Positions 44,854 to 54,409 are shown, counted from the first letter of the stretch. The stretch is DNA of 64,000 nucleotides from Pseudomonadota bacterium (GCA_023456105.1 JAEYAO010000113.1:8758-72757), one strand, 5' to 3'. Notes: generated from the letters alone by a model not told the origin. Numbers and translations are program-made.

Positions 44854-45594
44854 ATGTTCAATCTCGCAGGAAAAACCGCGCTGGTGACCGGCGCGACGGG
44901 CGGCATCGGCGGCGCGATCGCGCGGGCCCTGCACGCGCAAGGCGCCACGGTCGTCCTGTCCGGGACGCGCGAGGCGGTGCTGGCGGACCTGGCGTCGCAG
45001 TTGGGCGAGCGGGCGCACTTCGCCACGGCCAACCTGTCGGAAGCGTCTTCGGTGGATGGCCTAGTGGCGGCGGCGGAAGCGGCGGCGGGCGCGCCGCTCG
45101 ACATCTTGGTGGCCAACGCCGGCATCACCAAGGACGGTCTGCTGATGCGGATGAAGGACGAGGATTTCGCCTCGGTGCTGCAGGTCAATCTGGAGAGCTA
45201 TTTCCGCCTGACCCGCGCTGCGGTGAAGGGCATGATGAAGCGTCGGCAGGGCAGGATCATCGGCGTGACCTCGGTGGTGGGTGTCACCGGCAATCCGGGA
45301 CAGACCAACTATTCCGCCTCCAAGGCCGGAATGATTGGCTTCTCCAAATCGCTGGCTCAGGAGGTCGGCTCGCGCGGCATCACCGTCAACTGCATCGCGC
45401 CCGGCTTTATCGCCTCGCCCATGACGGACGTGCTGAACGAGGGCCAGCGCGATGCGATCCTTGGCCGCATCCCAGCCGGTCGGCTGGGCCAGGGCGAGGA
45501 GATCGCCGCCGCCGCCGTCTATCTGGCGTCGGACGAGGCCGCCTATGTCACGGGGCAGACGCTGCACGTGAACGGCGGCATGGCAATGATCTGA
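44854..45594 (+). CDS. fabG: 3-oxoacyl-ACP reductase
   Basis: This NADPH-dependent reductase of the fatty-acid cycle has 246 residues. The cofactor motif is LVTGATGGIGGAIARAL, and the active-site residues S140, Y153 and K157 lie in GVTS and NYSASKAGMIGFSKSLAQE. The C-terminus ASDEAAYVTGQTLHVNGGMAM is typical. ATG 44854 follows GGGAGA by a few bases. The 144-base gap before it is unusually long for this cluster and holds two palindromic repeats. Confidence 0.97.
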   Translation: MFNLAGKTALVTGATGGIGGAIARALHAQGATVVLSGTREAVLADLASQLGERAHFATANLSEASSVDGLVAAAEAAAGAPLDILVANAGITKDGLLMRMKDEDFASVLQVNLESYFRLTRAAVKGMMKRRQGRIIGVTSVVGVTGNPGQTNYSASKAGMIGFSKSLAQEVGSRGITVNCIAPGFIASPMTDVLNEGQRDAILGRIPAGRLGQGEEIAAAAVYLASDEAAYVTGQTLHVNGGMAMI

Positions 45595-45756
45595 TCGCCA
45601 CCGCACCTATTTCCTGCCCGTCTGGCTGTGCTAAAGGGCGGGAATGCTTTGGCGGCTCCTGCTTTGTGCTTGCGTCGCCCTTGCTGCCGTGAGACGGCGA
45701 TTTATCGATGAGACCCCGCCTCTACGGCGACTACACAAACAGGCAGAGAGACACCG

Positions 45757-45996
45757 ATGTCCGACACCCTCGAGCGCGTTCGCAAGATCGTCATCGACCA
45801 CCTGGACGCCGATCCGGACAAGGTCACCGAAAAGGCCAGCTTCATCGACGACCTGGGCGCCGATTCGCTCGACAACGTCGAACTGGTGATGGCCTTTGAA
45901 GAAGAATTCGACATCGAGATCCCGGATGACGCCGCCGAGCACATCCAGACGGTCGGCGATGCGGTGAAGTTCATCGACGAGAAGTCGGCGGGCTGA
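45757..45996 (+). CDS. acpP: Acyl carrier protein
   Basis: This 79-residue acidic protein carries fatty-acyl chains on phosphopantetheine attached to S37 in DDLGADSLDNVELVMAFEEE, a perfect ACP signature. The start MSDTLERVRKIVIDHLDADP is standard. It lies between fabG and fabF and is followed by a strong terminator-like hairpin at 46021, fitting the high, separate expression usual for ACP. Confidence 0.98.
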   Translation: MSDTLERVRKIVIDHLDADPDKVTEKASFIDDLGADSLDNVELVMAFEEEFDIEIPDDAAEHIQTVGDAVKFIDEKSAG

Positions 45997-46020
45997 TCCA
46001 GCCATTCGGCTGAACGGTTG

Positions 46021-46062
46021 AAGGCCGCCTGGCGCTCCTAGCGGAGACGCCCGGCGGCCTTT
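46021..46062 (+). terminator. Terminator-like hairpin between acpP and fabF
   Basis: AAGGCCGCC-T-GGCG pairs with CGCC-C-GGCGGCCTT across a short loop, followed by TTT and a few more T-rich bases. It lies 25 bases after the acpP stop. It would let acpP be transcribed more than fabF, either by full or partial termination. Confidence 0.75.
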
Positions 46063-46134
46063 ACTGTTTCTGACCCCCGGAATCTCGAGCAGGGATTCGC
46101 GGGCGCAAGATCGAGATCAACGGGAGAGCCATCC

Positions 46135-47406
46135 ATGCGCCGCGTCGTCGTCACGGGCATCGGCCTTCTGACCCCCCTGGGCTGGGGCGTCGAAAAAACC
46201 TGGAAGGGCATCGTCGAGGGACGCTCGGGCATCGGTCCGATCACCGCCTTCGACACCGAGGGTTATGCCTGCACCATCGCCGGCGAGGTGCCGAGCGTGG
46301 ACGGTCGCGGCGGCGGGGGCGAGGGCGACTTCGACCCGGACAAGGTCATGTCGCCCAAGGATCGCAAGCGCGTTGATGACTTCATCCTGTACGCCATCGC
46401 GGCGGCGGACGAGGCGTTGCACGACGCCGGCTGGAAACCCGAAAGCGACGAGGACAAGGAACGCACGGGCGTGATGGTCGGCGCCGGCATCGGCGGCCTG
46501 GGTCCCATCGCGGACACCGCCATCATCCTGAAGGAGCAGGGACCCCGGCGGGTCAGCCCCTTCTTCATCCCGTCCGCGCTGATCAACCTCGCCGGAGGGC
46601 AGATCTCGATCCGGCACGGGTTGAAGGGTCCGAACCACGCCGCTGTAACCGCCTGCGCGACCGGCGCCCACGCCATCGGCGACGCGGCGCGGATGATCGC
46701 GCTGGACGATGCGGACGTCATGGTCTGCGGCGGCGCCGAAAGCTCGGTCGTGCCGATCGGCATCGCAGGATTTCTGGCCTGCAAGGCGCTGTGCACGTCC
46801 TTCAACGACACGCCTGAGAAGGCGTCGCGGCCCTACGACCGGGAGCACGCCGGCTTTGTCATGGGCGAGGGAGCCGGCATTCTGGTGCTGGAGGAGTATG
46901 AGCACGCCAAGGCGCGCGGCGCGACGATCTACTGCGAGGTCGTGGGCTACGGCATGAGCGGCGACGCCTATCACATCACCGCCCCGTCCGAAGACGGCGA
47001 CGGCGGTCTGCGCGCCATGAAGGCGGCGCTGAAGCGGGCGGGGCTCCAGCCGTCGGATCTCGACTATGTCAACGCCCACGGCACCTCGACAATGGCCGAC
47101 TGGATCGAGCTGAAGGCGGTCGAGCGGCTGGTCGGCGACCACGCCAAGGACCTCGCCGTGTCGTCCACCAAGTCGATGACCGGACACCTGCTGGGCGCGG
47201 CCGGCGCGATCGAATCGGCCTTTTGCGTCCTGGCGATCCGGGACCAGATCGCGCCGCCCACCATCAACCTCGACGATCCCGAGCACGAGACGCCGATCGA
47301 CCTCGTTCCCCACAAGGGCAAGCCGATGAAGATCGATGTGGCCATGTCCAACAGCTTCGGCTTCGGCGGCACCAACGCCTCCGTGATCTTCCGGAAGGTC
47401 GACTGA
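46135..47406 (+). CDS. fabF: Beta-ketoacyl-ACP synthase II
   Basis: This condensing enzyme of fatty-acid elongation has 423 residues. The catalytic cysteine is C174 in AAVTACATGAHAIGDA; the two histidines lie in NAHGTSTMADWIELKAV and SSTKSMTGHLLGAAG; the C-terminal loop is MSNSFGFGGTNASVIF. It starts with ATG 46135 after GGGAGAGCC and runs to one base before mltG. Confidence 0.97.
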   Translation: MRRVVVTGIGLLTPLGWGVEKTWKGIVEGRSGIGPITAFDTEGYACTIAGEVPSVDGRGGGGEGDFDPDKVMSPKDRKRVDDFILYAIAAADEALHDAGWKPESDEDKERTGVMVGAGIGGLGPIADTAIILKEQGPRRVSPFFIPSALINLAGGQISIRHGLKGPNHAAVTACATGAHAIGDAARMIALDDADVMVCGGAESSVVPIGIAGFLACKALCTSFNDTPEKASRPYDREHAGFVMGEGAGILVLEEYEHAKARGATIYCEVVGYGMSGDAYHITAPSEDGDGGLRAMKAALKRAGLQPSDLDYVNAHGTSTMADWIELKAVERLVGDHAKDLAVSSTKSMTGHLLGAAGAIESAFCVLAIRDQIAPPTINLDDPEHETPIDLVPHKGKPMKIDVAMSNSFGFGGTNASVIFRKVD

Positions 47407-47407
47407 G

Positions 47408-48595
47408 ATGCCGCGTCGCCCGCGCCGCGTGGCTCGCCCGCCCGGCAAGCGCCCTGTCGCAAGACGATCGGGGCCGGTCGCGCTGCTGACCGGGGCGGCG
47501 ACGTTCGGCCTGTTCCTGATCGTGGCGCTGATCGCGGCCTGGGCCTTCTATTTCGGACCGGGACCCAGCGCGCGCCAGGGCGACTCCACCATCGTGATCC
47601 TGCCGAGCGGCGCGGGCGTCTCGGCCATCGCGGCGAACCTCAGGTCCAGTGGCGTGATCCGCTCGACCGACCTGTTCAAGGCGGCGGCGGCCCTGACCGG
47701 CGACGACCGGCGGCTGAAGGCGGGCGAGTACGAGATACCCTCCGGCGCCTCGTTGCGCGGGGTGATCCGGATGCTGGCGGAGGGGCGCGGAGTTCGCCAC
47801 TTCGTCACCCTGCCCGAGGGCTGGTCGTCGGCCCAGGCCGTGGACATCCTGAACGGCGAGGCCGTGCTGACCGGCGCGGTCGGAGCGTCGCCCGAGGAGG
47901 GCTCGCTATGGCCGGACACCTATGAGGTCGCCCGCGGAGAAACCCGCCAGGCCGTGATCGCGCGCATGCAGCGCGCCGCCCGCGACAACCAGGCGGAGCT
48001 TTGGGCGGCGCGCTCGCCCGGCACGGTGGTGCGCTCGCCACAGGAGGCGCTGGTGCTGGCCTCCATTGTTGAAAAGGAAACGGGCATCGCGGCGGAGCGG
48101 CCCCGCGTCGCGGCGGTGTTCTCCAACCGACTGCGCCAGGGCATGCGGCTGGAGAGCGATCCGACCATCGTCTACGGCATCACCAAGGGTCGGCCGCTTG
48201 GGCGCGGCATCCGGCTGTCCGAACTGCGGACCGCGACACCCTGGAACACCTATCTGATCGACGGCCTGCCGCCGACGCCGATCGCCAATCCGGGTGCGGA
48301 GGCGCTGAAGGCGGTGCTGAACCCGCAGAGCGATCCGGCGCTGTTCTTTGTCGCGGACGGCACGGGCGGGCACGTGTTCGCCAACACCTATGAAGAGCAC
48401 CTGCGCAACGTCGCACGCTGGCGTCAGATCGAACGCCAGCGTGCGGGTCTTCCGCCCGACGCGCCTGCTCCGGCTGCTCCGGGCGCTGCGCCGGCGCCGA
48501 TGACGCCGCCCGAGCAGCAGCCGCAGATCGCGCCGGCCGCCGGCGGTCAGGCGACGATCACCCTGCCGCCAGGCGCGAGCCAGGGGCCGCGATGA
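47408..48595 (+). CDS. mltG: Endolytic murein transglycosylase MltG
   Basis: This inner-membrane enzyme ends glycan-strand synthesis by cleaving nascent peptidoglycan. It has 395 residues, with one N-terminal membrane helix (~28-51), a LysM-like segment, and the YceG domain. VLASIVEKETGIAAERPRVA contains the catalytic glutamate, followed by NRLRQGMRLESDPTIVYGIT and TYLIDGLPPTPIANPG. The C-terminal 50 residues are proline/alanine-rich. It lies directly after fabF and before the yicC gene, with which it overlaps by 4 bases. Confidence 0.95.
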   Translation: MPRRPRRVARPPGKRPVARRSGPVALLTGAATFGLFLIVALIAAWAFYFGPGPSARQGDSTIVILPSGAGVSAIAANLRSSGVIRSTDLFKAAAALTGDDRRLKAGEYEIPSGASLRGVIRMLAEGRGVRHFVTLPEGWSSAQAVDILNGEAVLTGAVGASPEEGSLWPDTYEVARGETRQAVIARMQRAARDNQAELWAARSPGTVVRSPQEALVLASIVEKETGIAAERPRVAAVFSNRLRQGMRLESDPTIVYGITKGRPLGRGIRLSELRTATPWNTYLIDGLPPTPIANPGAEALKAVLNPQSDPALFFVADGTGGHVFANTYEEHLRNVARWRQIERQRAGLPPDAPAPAAPGAAPAPMTPPEQQPQIAPAAGGQATITLPPGASQGPR

Positions 48596-49476
48596 CCTCC
48601 ATTTCAGGAATGACCGGCTTCGGCCGGGCGGATGGCGCGGCGGAGGGCTGGACCTGGTCGGTCGAGGCGCGTTCGGTCAACGGTCGCAATCTGGAGGTGC
48701 GGTTTCGCGGGCCGACTGGCTTCGACACTCTCGAGCGGCTGACCAAGGCGGCGGGGCAGGCGCGCATCGCCCGCGGCCAAGTCAGTGTCGCCCTGCACGC
48801 CAGGCGCGACGGCGGCGCCACCTCGCCCGTGGCCGTGAACGAGGCGCTGCTCACCCACTATCTGATGCTGGCGAATCAGCTGGCGGAAGAGGGTGCGACC
48901 CCGCCCTCGGCGGACGGCCTGCTGAGCCTTCGCGGCGTGATCGAAGCCGCCGATGAAGACGACGACGACGGGGAACGGGAAGCGCTTGAAGCCGCCATGG
49001 CGCGGACGATCGAAGAGGCGTTCGACGCGCTGAAGGTCTCCCGCGAGCGAGAAGGAGAGCAGCTTGAGCCGGTGCTGATCGACTTCATCGGCCGCATCGA
49101 AGGCCTGATCAGCGCAGCGGAAAAGGAAGCGGGCGAGCAGGTCGAGGCGATCCGCGACCGCTTCACCCGCCGCATCAAGGAACTCGCGCCCGACGCGCCC
49201 GGCCTAGACGACCGCATCTTCCTTGAGGCCGCCGCCTTGGCGACCAAGGCCGACGTGCGCGAGGAACTGGATCGCCTGACGGCTCACGTCGCCTCCGCGA
49301 GGGCGCTTGTGGCCCAGGCGCCAGCCGGTCGGAAACTCGACTTCCTCCTGCAGGAGTTCATGCGCGAGGCGAACACCTTGTGCTCGAAATCCGCTACCAC
49401 CGCGCTCACCGGAATCGGCCTTGAGCTGAAGGCCGTGATCGAACAGTTGCGTGAACAGGTTCAGAATGTCGAATGA
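48592..49476 (+). CDS. yicC: YicC-family endoribonuclease
   Basis: This 294-residue protein begins SISGMTGFGRADG, and contains ARSVNGRNLEVRFRGP and the helical C-terminal part SKSATTALTGIGLELKAVIEQ, all typical of YicC/YloC. E. coli YicC is an RNase acting on small RNAs; the same role here is inferred. It overlaps mltG (4 bases) and gmk (11 bases). Confidence 0.94.
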   Translation: MTSISGMTGFGRADGAAEGWTWSVEARSVNGRNLEVRFRGPTGFDTLERLTKAAGQARIARGQVSVALHARRDGGATSPVAVNEALLTHYLMLANQLAEEGATPPSADGLLSLRGVIEAADEDDDDGEREALEAAMARTIEEAFDALKVSREREGEQLEPVLIDFIGRIEGLISAAEKEAGEQVEAIRDRFTRRIKELAPDAPGLDDRIFLEAAALATKADVREELDRLTAHVASARALVAQAPAGRKLDFLLQEFMREANTLCSKSATTALTGIGLELKAVIEQLREQVQNVE

Positions 49477-50107
49477 CCGTACGCCCCGCCGGGGCGTCCT
49501 CCTGATCGTCGCCAGCCCGTCGGGCGCCGGCAAGACCAGCCTGTGCCGGCGGCTGATGGCCGACCATGGCGGACTTGAGCTGTCGATCTCCATGACCACC
49601 CGCGATCCCCGTCCAGGCGAGGTGGCCGGCCGGGACTACCACTTCGTCAGCCACGCCGAGTTCCAGCGCCTGATCGACCAGGACGCGTTTCTGGAATGGG
49701 CGGACGTGCACGGCCAGCGCTACGGCTCGCCCCGCGCGCCGATTGATCGGGCGCTGGCGGAAGGCCGCGACGTGCTGTTCGACATCGACTGGCAGGGGGC
49801 GGCCGAAGTGGCGCGCAAATGCCCGGAGGATGCGGTGCGGGTCTTCATCCTGCCGCCCAGCCTGGAGGAGCTGCGTCGGCGCCTGGTGACGCGTTCACAG
49901 GACGCCGAACACGTCATTGAGCGCCGGATCCAGAACGCCAAGGGCGAGATCGAGCACTGTGACGCGTTCGACTACGTCTTCGTCAACGACGATTTCGACC
50001 GGTCCTACGCCGAGCTGGCGCACATCTATCACGCCGAGCGGTCGCGCCGGTTCCGCAATCTCTGGGTCGGCGACTATCGCGGTGCGCTGCTCAGAGAGGC
50101 GGTCTAG
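49466..50107 (+). CDS. gmk: Guanylate kinase
   Basis: This enzyme phosphorylates GMP to GDP. It has 213 residues from ATG 49466, with the P-loop SPSGAGKTS at 17-25, GMP-binding SMTTRDPRPGEVAGRDYHFV, and WADVHGQRYGSPRAPIDRAL. An in-frame GTG at 49451 would add five residues, but ATG 49466 gives the family-like MSNDRTPRRGVLLIVASPSG. It overlaps the yicC stop and its end overlaps the convergent aminotransferase by 17 bases. The cluster mltG-yicC-gmk is a common alphaproteobacterial order. Confidence 0.96.
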   Translation: MSNDRTPRRGVLLIVASPSGAGKTSLCRRLMADHGGLELSISMTTRDPRPGEVAGRDYHFVSHAEFQRLIDQDAFLEWADVHGQRYGSPRAPIDRALAEGRDVLFDIDWQGAAEVARKCPEDAVRVFILPPSLEELRRRLVTRSQDAEHVIERRIQNAKGEIEHCDAFDYVFVNDDFDRSYAELAHIYHAERSRRFRNLWVGDYRGALLREAV

Positions 50108-51221
50108 CAGCGAACCAGGGTCGCATCCGGTTCAGCGCCTCTTCGACCTCCGGCGTCGAGACGGCGAAACTGAAGCGGATGAAGCGGTGACCGTCAACGG
50201 GGTCGAAGTCGACGCCCGGGGCCGTCGCCACGCCGGTGTCGCGCAGCAGTTGCTCGCAGAAGCCGATGCTGTCGTTCGTCAGATGGCCGATGTCGGCCCA
50301 GACGTAGAAGGCGCCGTCCGGCGGCGCGATCCGCTGAAGCCCCAGCGAAGGCAGGGCGTCAAGCAGCAGCGCACGATTGCGGGCGTAGGTCTGGATGTGG
50401 CCTTCCAGCTCGCCCGTGCAGTCCATGGCGACGAGCCCGGCGTGCTGGCTCAGCGACGGCGGTGTCAGGAACAGATTGCCCATGTAGGCGCGGGCCGCGG
50501 CGACGTGAGCCTCGGGCGCGACCAGCCAGCCCAGCCGCCACCCCGCCATGCTCCAGTATTTGGAGAAGCTGTTGATGACGAGGGCGTCCGGCTCGAACTG
50601 CAGCATCGACGGCGTCGGGCCCACGTAGGACAGGCCGTGATAGATCTCGTCCGAGACCACGACGATCCCGCGCGCCCGGCAGACGGCGGCGATGGCCTCC
50701 AGTTCGTTGTCCGGGATGATCGTGCCCGTCGGATTGGCGGGGCTGGCGATGATGACCCCGGCGGGCGCGGGATCAAGTTCCGACAGCTGTGCGGCTGTCA
50801 GCTGGAACCGGGTCTCCTGCCCACAGGCGATCTCGACGGGCGTGAGGTTCAGCGCGTGCAGGGTGTTGCGGTAGGCGACGTAGCCCGGCCGCGCCAGGGC
50901 GATGCGGTCGCCGGGCCGGAAGCGGCTGGCCAGCGCCAGCACCAGCGCCGGCGAGGCGCCGCAGGTCAGCAGGATGCGGTCCGGATCGACCTCGACGCCG
51001 TAGCGATCCTGATAGAGGCGGCCGATCCGCTGGCGCAGCGGCGCGCTCTCCCAATAGCCCATGGCGTCCTGGTCCAGCACCTGGTGCGCTCGGGCGAGGG
51101 CGGCGGCGGGCACGCCGGTCGAGGGCTGGCCGAACTCCATGTGGATGATCGACCGGCCTTCGCTCTTCAGCTGGTGGGCGAGGCGGCTGAGGCCGATGGC
51201 GCGAAAGGGTTCGACCGTCAT
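50091..51221 (-). CDS. Class I/II PLP-dependent aminotransferase
   Basis: This 376-residue enzyme has NPTGTIIPDNELEAIAAVCR, VVSDEIYHGLSY and the PLP lysine in NSFSKYWSMAGWRLGWLV. The N-terminal FGQPSTGVPAAALARA fits aspartate/aromatic transaminases. It uses a 2-oxo acid acceptor; the amino donor is not clear. I set the start at ATG 51221, where the frame matches the family and overlaps the rsmA stop (ATGA); the open frame continues far upstream through rsmA and is not coding there. It ends inside the last codons of gmk on the other strand. Confidence 0.92.
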   Translation of the reverse strand: MTVEPFRAIGLSRLAHQLKSEGRSIIHMEFGQPSTGVPAAALARAHQVLDQDAMGYWESAPLRQRIGRLYQDRYGVEVDPDRILLTCGASPALVLALASRFRPGDRIALARPGYVAYRNTLHALNLTPVEIACGQETRFQLTAAQLSELDPAPAGVIIASPANPTGTIIPDNELEAIAAVCRARGIVVVSDEIYHGLSYVGPTPSMLQFEPDALVINSFSKYWSMAGWRLGWLVAPEAHVAAARAYMGNLFLTPPSLSQHAGLVAMDCTGELEGHIQTYARNRALLLDALPSLGLQRIAPPDGAFYVWADIGHLTNDSIGFCEQLLRDTGVATAPGVDFDPVDGHRFIRFSFAVSTPEVEEALNRMRPWFAARPPL

Positions 51222-52027
51222 GGCAGTTGCTCGGCGAGCCGCAGGAAGCCGGCAATGTCGATGGTCTCGGCGCGGGCGTCGGGTTCGATCCCGGCCGCCT
51301 CGCAAAGAGCGGCGCCGCCCAGCGGCTTCAGGCTGGAGCGCAGCATCTTGCGGCGCTGGCCGAAGGCGGCGGCCGTGACCCGCTCCAGCCGCTTCAACAG
51401 GTCGGGGGCTGGGCGCTGCGCATGCGGCGTGAGATGCACCACGGCCGAGGCCACCTTGGGCGGCGGGGTGAAGGCGGCGGCGGGCAGGTGCATGACGATG
51501 CGCGCCTCGCAGATTGCCTGGCTGATCACCGCCAGCCGGCCGTAGGCGTCGTCGCCGGGTGCGGCCACCACGCGCTCGGCCACCTCCTTCTGGAACATCA
51601 GGGTCAGAGCGTGCGGCAGCCAGGGACCCGTCAGCCACTTGATCAGCAGCGCCGTGCCCACATTGTACGGCAGGTTGGAGACGAGGTGGGCGGGGCCGTC
51701 GGACAGCTCGGCCTCCCGCACCTTGAGCGCGTCCGCCTCATGGATCGTCAGGCGGCCGGAGCCGTCGTCCAGTTCCGTCAACAACGGAACAAAGCGCGGG
51801 TCCTTCTCCACCAGCACCACTTGGCCCGCATCGCTTTCCAGCAGGGCTCGGGTCAGGCCGCCGGGCCCGGGACCGACCTCGATCACGGCTCGGCCGTCGA
51901 ACGGACCGGCCAGTCGCACGATCTTGCGGGTGACGTTGAGGTCCAGCAGGAAGTGCTGGCCAAAGCTCTTCTTGGCCGAAAGCCCGTGGGCGTCGAGCGT
52001 TTCGCGGAGGGAGGGGAGATCGGTCAC
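51218..52027 (-). CDS. rsmA: 16S rRNA dimethyladenosine transferase
   Basis: This methylase (KsgA) dimethylates two adenosines in the 3' hairpin of 16S rRNA. It has 269 residues. SAM-binding VIEVGPGPGGLTRALLES, NLPYNVGTALLIKWL (the NLPY motif of the family), and QKEVAERVVAAPGDDAYGR are present. KKSFGQHFLLDLNVTRKIV is the standard start region. It is downstream of pdxA (10 bases) and coupled to the aminotransferase gene by a 4-base overlap. Confidence 0.97.
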   Translation of the reverse strand: MTDLPSLRETLDAHGLSAKKSFGQHFLLDLNVTRKIVRLAGPFDGRAVIEVGPGPGGLTRALLESDAGQVVLVEKDPRFVPLLTELDDGSGRLTIHEADALKVREAELSDGPAHLVSNLPYNVGTALLIKWLTGPWLPHALTLMFQKEVAERVVAAPGDDAYGRLAVISQAICEARIVMHLPAAAFTPPPKVASAVVHLTPHAQRPAPDLLKRLERVTAAAFGQRRKMLRSSLKPLGGAALCEAAGIEPDARAETIDIAGFLRLAEQLP

Positions 52028-52037
52028 GCGCGGGGTG

Positions 52038-53033
52038 TTAGCGCGCCGCTCGCGCCGCCGCCATCTCCGACGCCAGGCGAATGGCGGCGATCAGGCTGTC
52101 GGCGCGCGCCAGGCCCTTGCCGGCGATGTCGAATCCGGTCCCGTGATCGGGAGAGGTGCGGATGATCGGCAGGCCGAGCGTCGCATTGACGCCGCCCCAG
52201 AAGTCCAGCGTCTTGACCGGGATCAGAGCCTGGTCATGATACATGCAGATCGCTGCGTCATAGGTCCGCCGCGCCTCGTCATGGAACAGGGTGTCGGCGG
52301 GGCGAGGATCGGAAATGTCGACGCCCTCGGCGCGCAGGCGCTCGGCGGTCGGGATCAGGATTTCGAGTTCCTGAAGCCCCAGGGCGCCGCCTTCGCCCGC
52401 GTGGGGGTTCAGCGCCGCCATCGCCAGGCGAGGCGATGCGATCTGGAAGTCGCGTTTCAGGCTTTCGTGGACTACGCGCGCGGTGCGCGCGATGCGCTCA
52501 GCCGTCACTAGCTGAGGCGCCTGGTCCAGTGCGACATGGATGGTGACCAGGCAGGCGCGCAGGTCCCCCGCCGTCAGCATCATCACCGGCCCGCGCGTGC
52601 CGACATAGGGCGCATCGGCCGTCAGTTCGGCGATGAACTCGGTGTGGCCGGGAAAGCGAAAGCCGGAGGCGTACATCGGCGCCTTGGCGATCGGCGCGGT
52701 GACGACGCCCGACGCCTCTCCAGACAGCGCCAGGGACACGGCCGTTTCGATGCTGTCAGCCACGGCGGGCGCATTGCGAGGATCGGGGCGGCCGGGCTCG
52801 ACCGGCGCGGGCAGGGGATGGTGGATGACGGGCAGGGCGGCGGCGAAGCGGGCCGGCGCCTCGGATGCCGCCATGACCTCCGCGACCGGTACGCCCTGCG
52901 CCTTCAGCAGGGCGGCGTCACCGATCACGGCGAACGGCGCGTCCAAGTCGGACAGTGCTCGCCAGGAAGCGGCGATGATCTCCGGACCGACGCCGGCGGG
53001 TTCGCCCAGCGTCAGGACCAGAGGGGCGGTCAT
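52038..53033 (-). CDS. pdxA: 4-hydroxythreonine-4-phosphate dehydrogenase
   Basis: This enzyme of pyridoxal-phosphate synthesis has 331 residues from ATG 53033. The motifs are VLTLGEPAGVGPEIIAASWR at the N-terminus, FPGHTEFIAELTADAP with a metal-binding histidine, ALNPHAGEGGALGLQE and TSPDHGTGFDIAGKG. It overlaps the surA stop by 4 bases. The surA-pdxA-rsmA order is widely conserved in proteobacteria. Confidence 0.97.
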   Translation of the reverse strand: MTAPLVLTLGEPAGVGPEIIAASWRALSDLDAPFAVIGDAALLKAQGVPVAEVMAASEAPARFAAALPVIHHPLPAPVEPGRPDPRNAPAVADSIETAVSLALSGEASGVVTAPIAKAPMYASGFRFPGHTEFIAELTADAPYVGTRGPVMMLTAGDLRACLVTIHVALDQAPQLVTAERIARTARVVHESLKRDFQIASPRLAMAALNPHAGEGGALGLQELEILIPTAERLRAEGVDISDPRPADTLFHDEARRTYDAAICMYHDQALIPVKTLDFWGGVNATLGLPIIRTSPDHGTGFDIAGKGLARADSLIAAIRLASEMAAARAAR

Positions 53034-54409
53034 TTGACCTCGATCAGGGCGTCGTTGCGCAGATCGCGAAGGTAGCGACGTTCCAGGACCGCCAGGTTCT
53101 GCCCGCGCAGCCGGCGTTCGGCGTCGGCTTGCGACGGCGCTTCCAGCCCGCCGACGCGACGACCGCAGACGGCCAGGAGGTGAAGACCCAGGGGCGTGCG
53201 GATCGGCGTGCTGACCGAACCGACTTCGGCCGAGCGCGCGACCTGCTGGAACTGCGGCGCCAGATTCTGAACATCCGTTTCGCCGAGGTCCGTGCCAAGG
53301 ACGCCGCGCGTCGCCGTGGCCTGGGACAGGATGTTGTCGCACGTCAGTCCCTGACGCAGCCCCTCCAGAGTGCGGGTCGCGGTCGCGACATCGGCCTCGC
53401 TGGCGGTCTCCGGCAACTCGACCATCAGCTGGCGCAGCGACACCAGGCTGCTGGAAGAGCCTTCACGCTTGTCGCGCATGTAGATGATGTAGACGCCGCC
53501 ATCGACGGGGATGGGATTGGACAGCTGGCCGACCTGAAGCTGATCAAACGCCTGCTGCAGCGCCGGCTGCACGGAGTCCTTGACGATCCAGCCGGCGTCG
53601 CCGGGATTGCGCGCCGCGGCCGATGGGGCGGCCGAGAACTGCTGGGCCACGGCCTGGAAGGGCGCGCCGGCCACGATCTGCTGAACCAGCTGGCGCGCGC
53701 CGTCCAGCGCCGCCTGCTGGCCGCCGACACGCGCGGCCTCAATGTAGATTTCGCCGATCAGGTACTGCGGCTTGGACGCGGCTTCGTTCAGCCGGCGCAG
53801 CTCGGCCTCCACCTGGTAGCGACTGGCCCGAGCGCGGCTGTTGAAGCGTCCGCCGACCAACTGGCTCCACCCGATCTCGGTGCGCAGGTTCTCGCGAAAG
53901 GCCTGGGGCTGTATGCCGGCCTGCGACAGCTGCGCCAGATAGGCTTCGGGGGTCAGGCCTGCTCGGCGCGCCATTTCGGCGATCTCGGCGCTGACCTCTT
54001 CGTCGCTGACCCGCAGGGTCTCGTAGTTGGTGATCTCCTGCGCCTTGAGTCGTTCCTCGATAAGAGCGTTCAGGGCGGCCTGCTGGATCGCGGGCAGATT
54101 TTCCTGAGTCGGCTGGATCTCGGACGAAAGGATCAGCATCAGCATGCGCTGGCGCAGATCATAGCCGGTGATGATGCGGTCGTTGACCGAGGCCACGATG
54201 CCGTCGGCCAGCTCGAACTGGGGAGCGGTGGCGGCTGGCGCCGGGGCGGCCTCGGCGGCGGGGTTCAGCGCGCCTGCCGCCGGCTGAACGGACGAGGGCG
54301 AGGGCGTGGAGGCGGGCGCGGTCGAGCGCGTCGGCGCCGTCTGGCCATGGGCCGTGCCGGCGAGGATCGCCGCCATCGCGACGGCCATCGGGTAACGCAT
54401 CACACGCAT
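53030..54409 (-). CDS. surA: SurA-type periplasmic peptidyl-prolyl isomerase/chaperone
   Basis: This 459-residue exported chaperone helps fold outer-membrane proteins. A signal peptide (about 1-22, ending AGTAHGQ) and a proline/alanine-rich linker are followed by the SurA_N region (ELADGIVASVNDRIITGYDL, ALNALIEERLKAQEITNYE). A parvulin-like PPIase region follows: FSAAPSAAARNPGDAGWIVK, then LSNPIPVDGGVYIIYMRDKR. A second is QVARSAEVGSVSTPIRTPLG. It lies directly downstream of lptD, whose barrel it helps assemble. Confidence 0.94.
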   Translation of the reverse strand: MRVMRYPMAVAMAAILAGTAHGQTAPTRSTAPASTPSPSSVQPAAGALNPAAEAAPAPAATAPQFELADGIVASVNDRIITGYDLRQRMLMLILSSEIQPTQENLPAIQQAALNALIEERLKAQEITNYETLRVSDEEVSAEIAEMARRAGLTPEAYLAQLSQAGIQPQAFRENLRTEIGWSQLVGGRFNSRARASRYQVEAELRRLNEAASKPQYLIGEIYIEAARVGGQQAALDGARQLVQQIVAGAPFQAVAQQFSAAPSAAARNPGDAGWIVKDSVQPALQQAFDQLQVGQLSNPIPVDGGVYIIYMRDKREGSSSSLVSLRQLMVELPETASEADVATATRTLEGLRQGLTCDNILSQATATRGVLGTDLGETDVQNLAPQFQQVARSAEVGSVSTPIRTPLGLHLLAVCGRRVGGLEAPSQADAERRLRGQNLAVLERRYLRDLRNDALIEVK

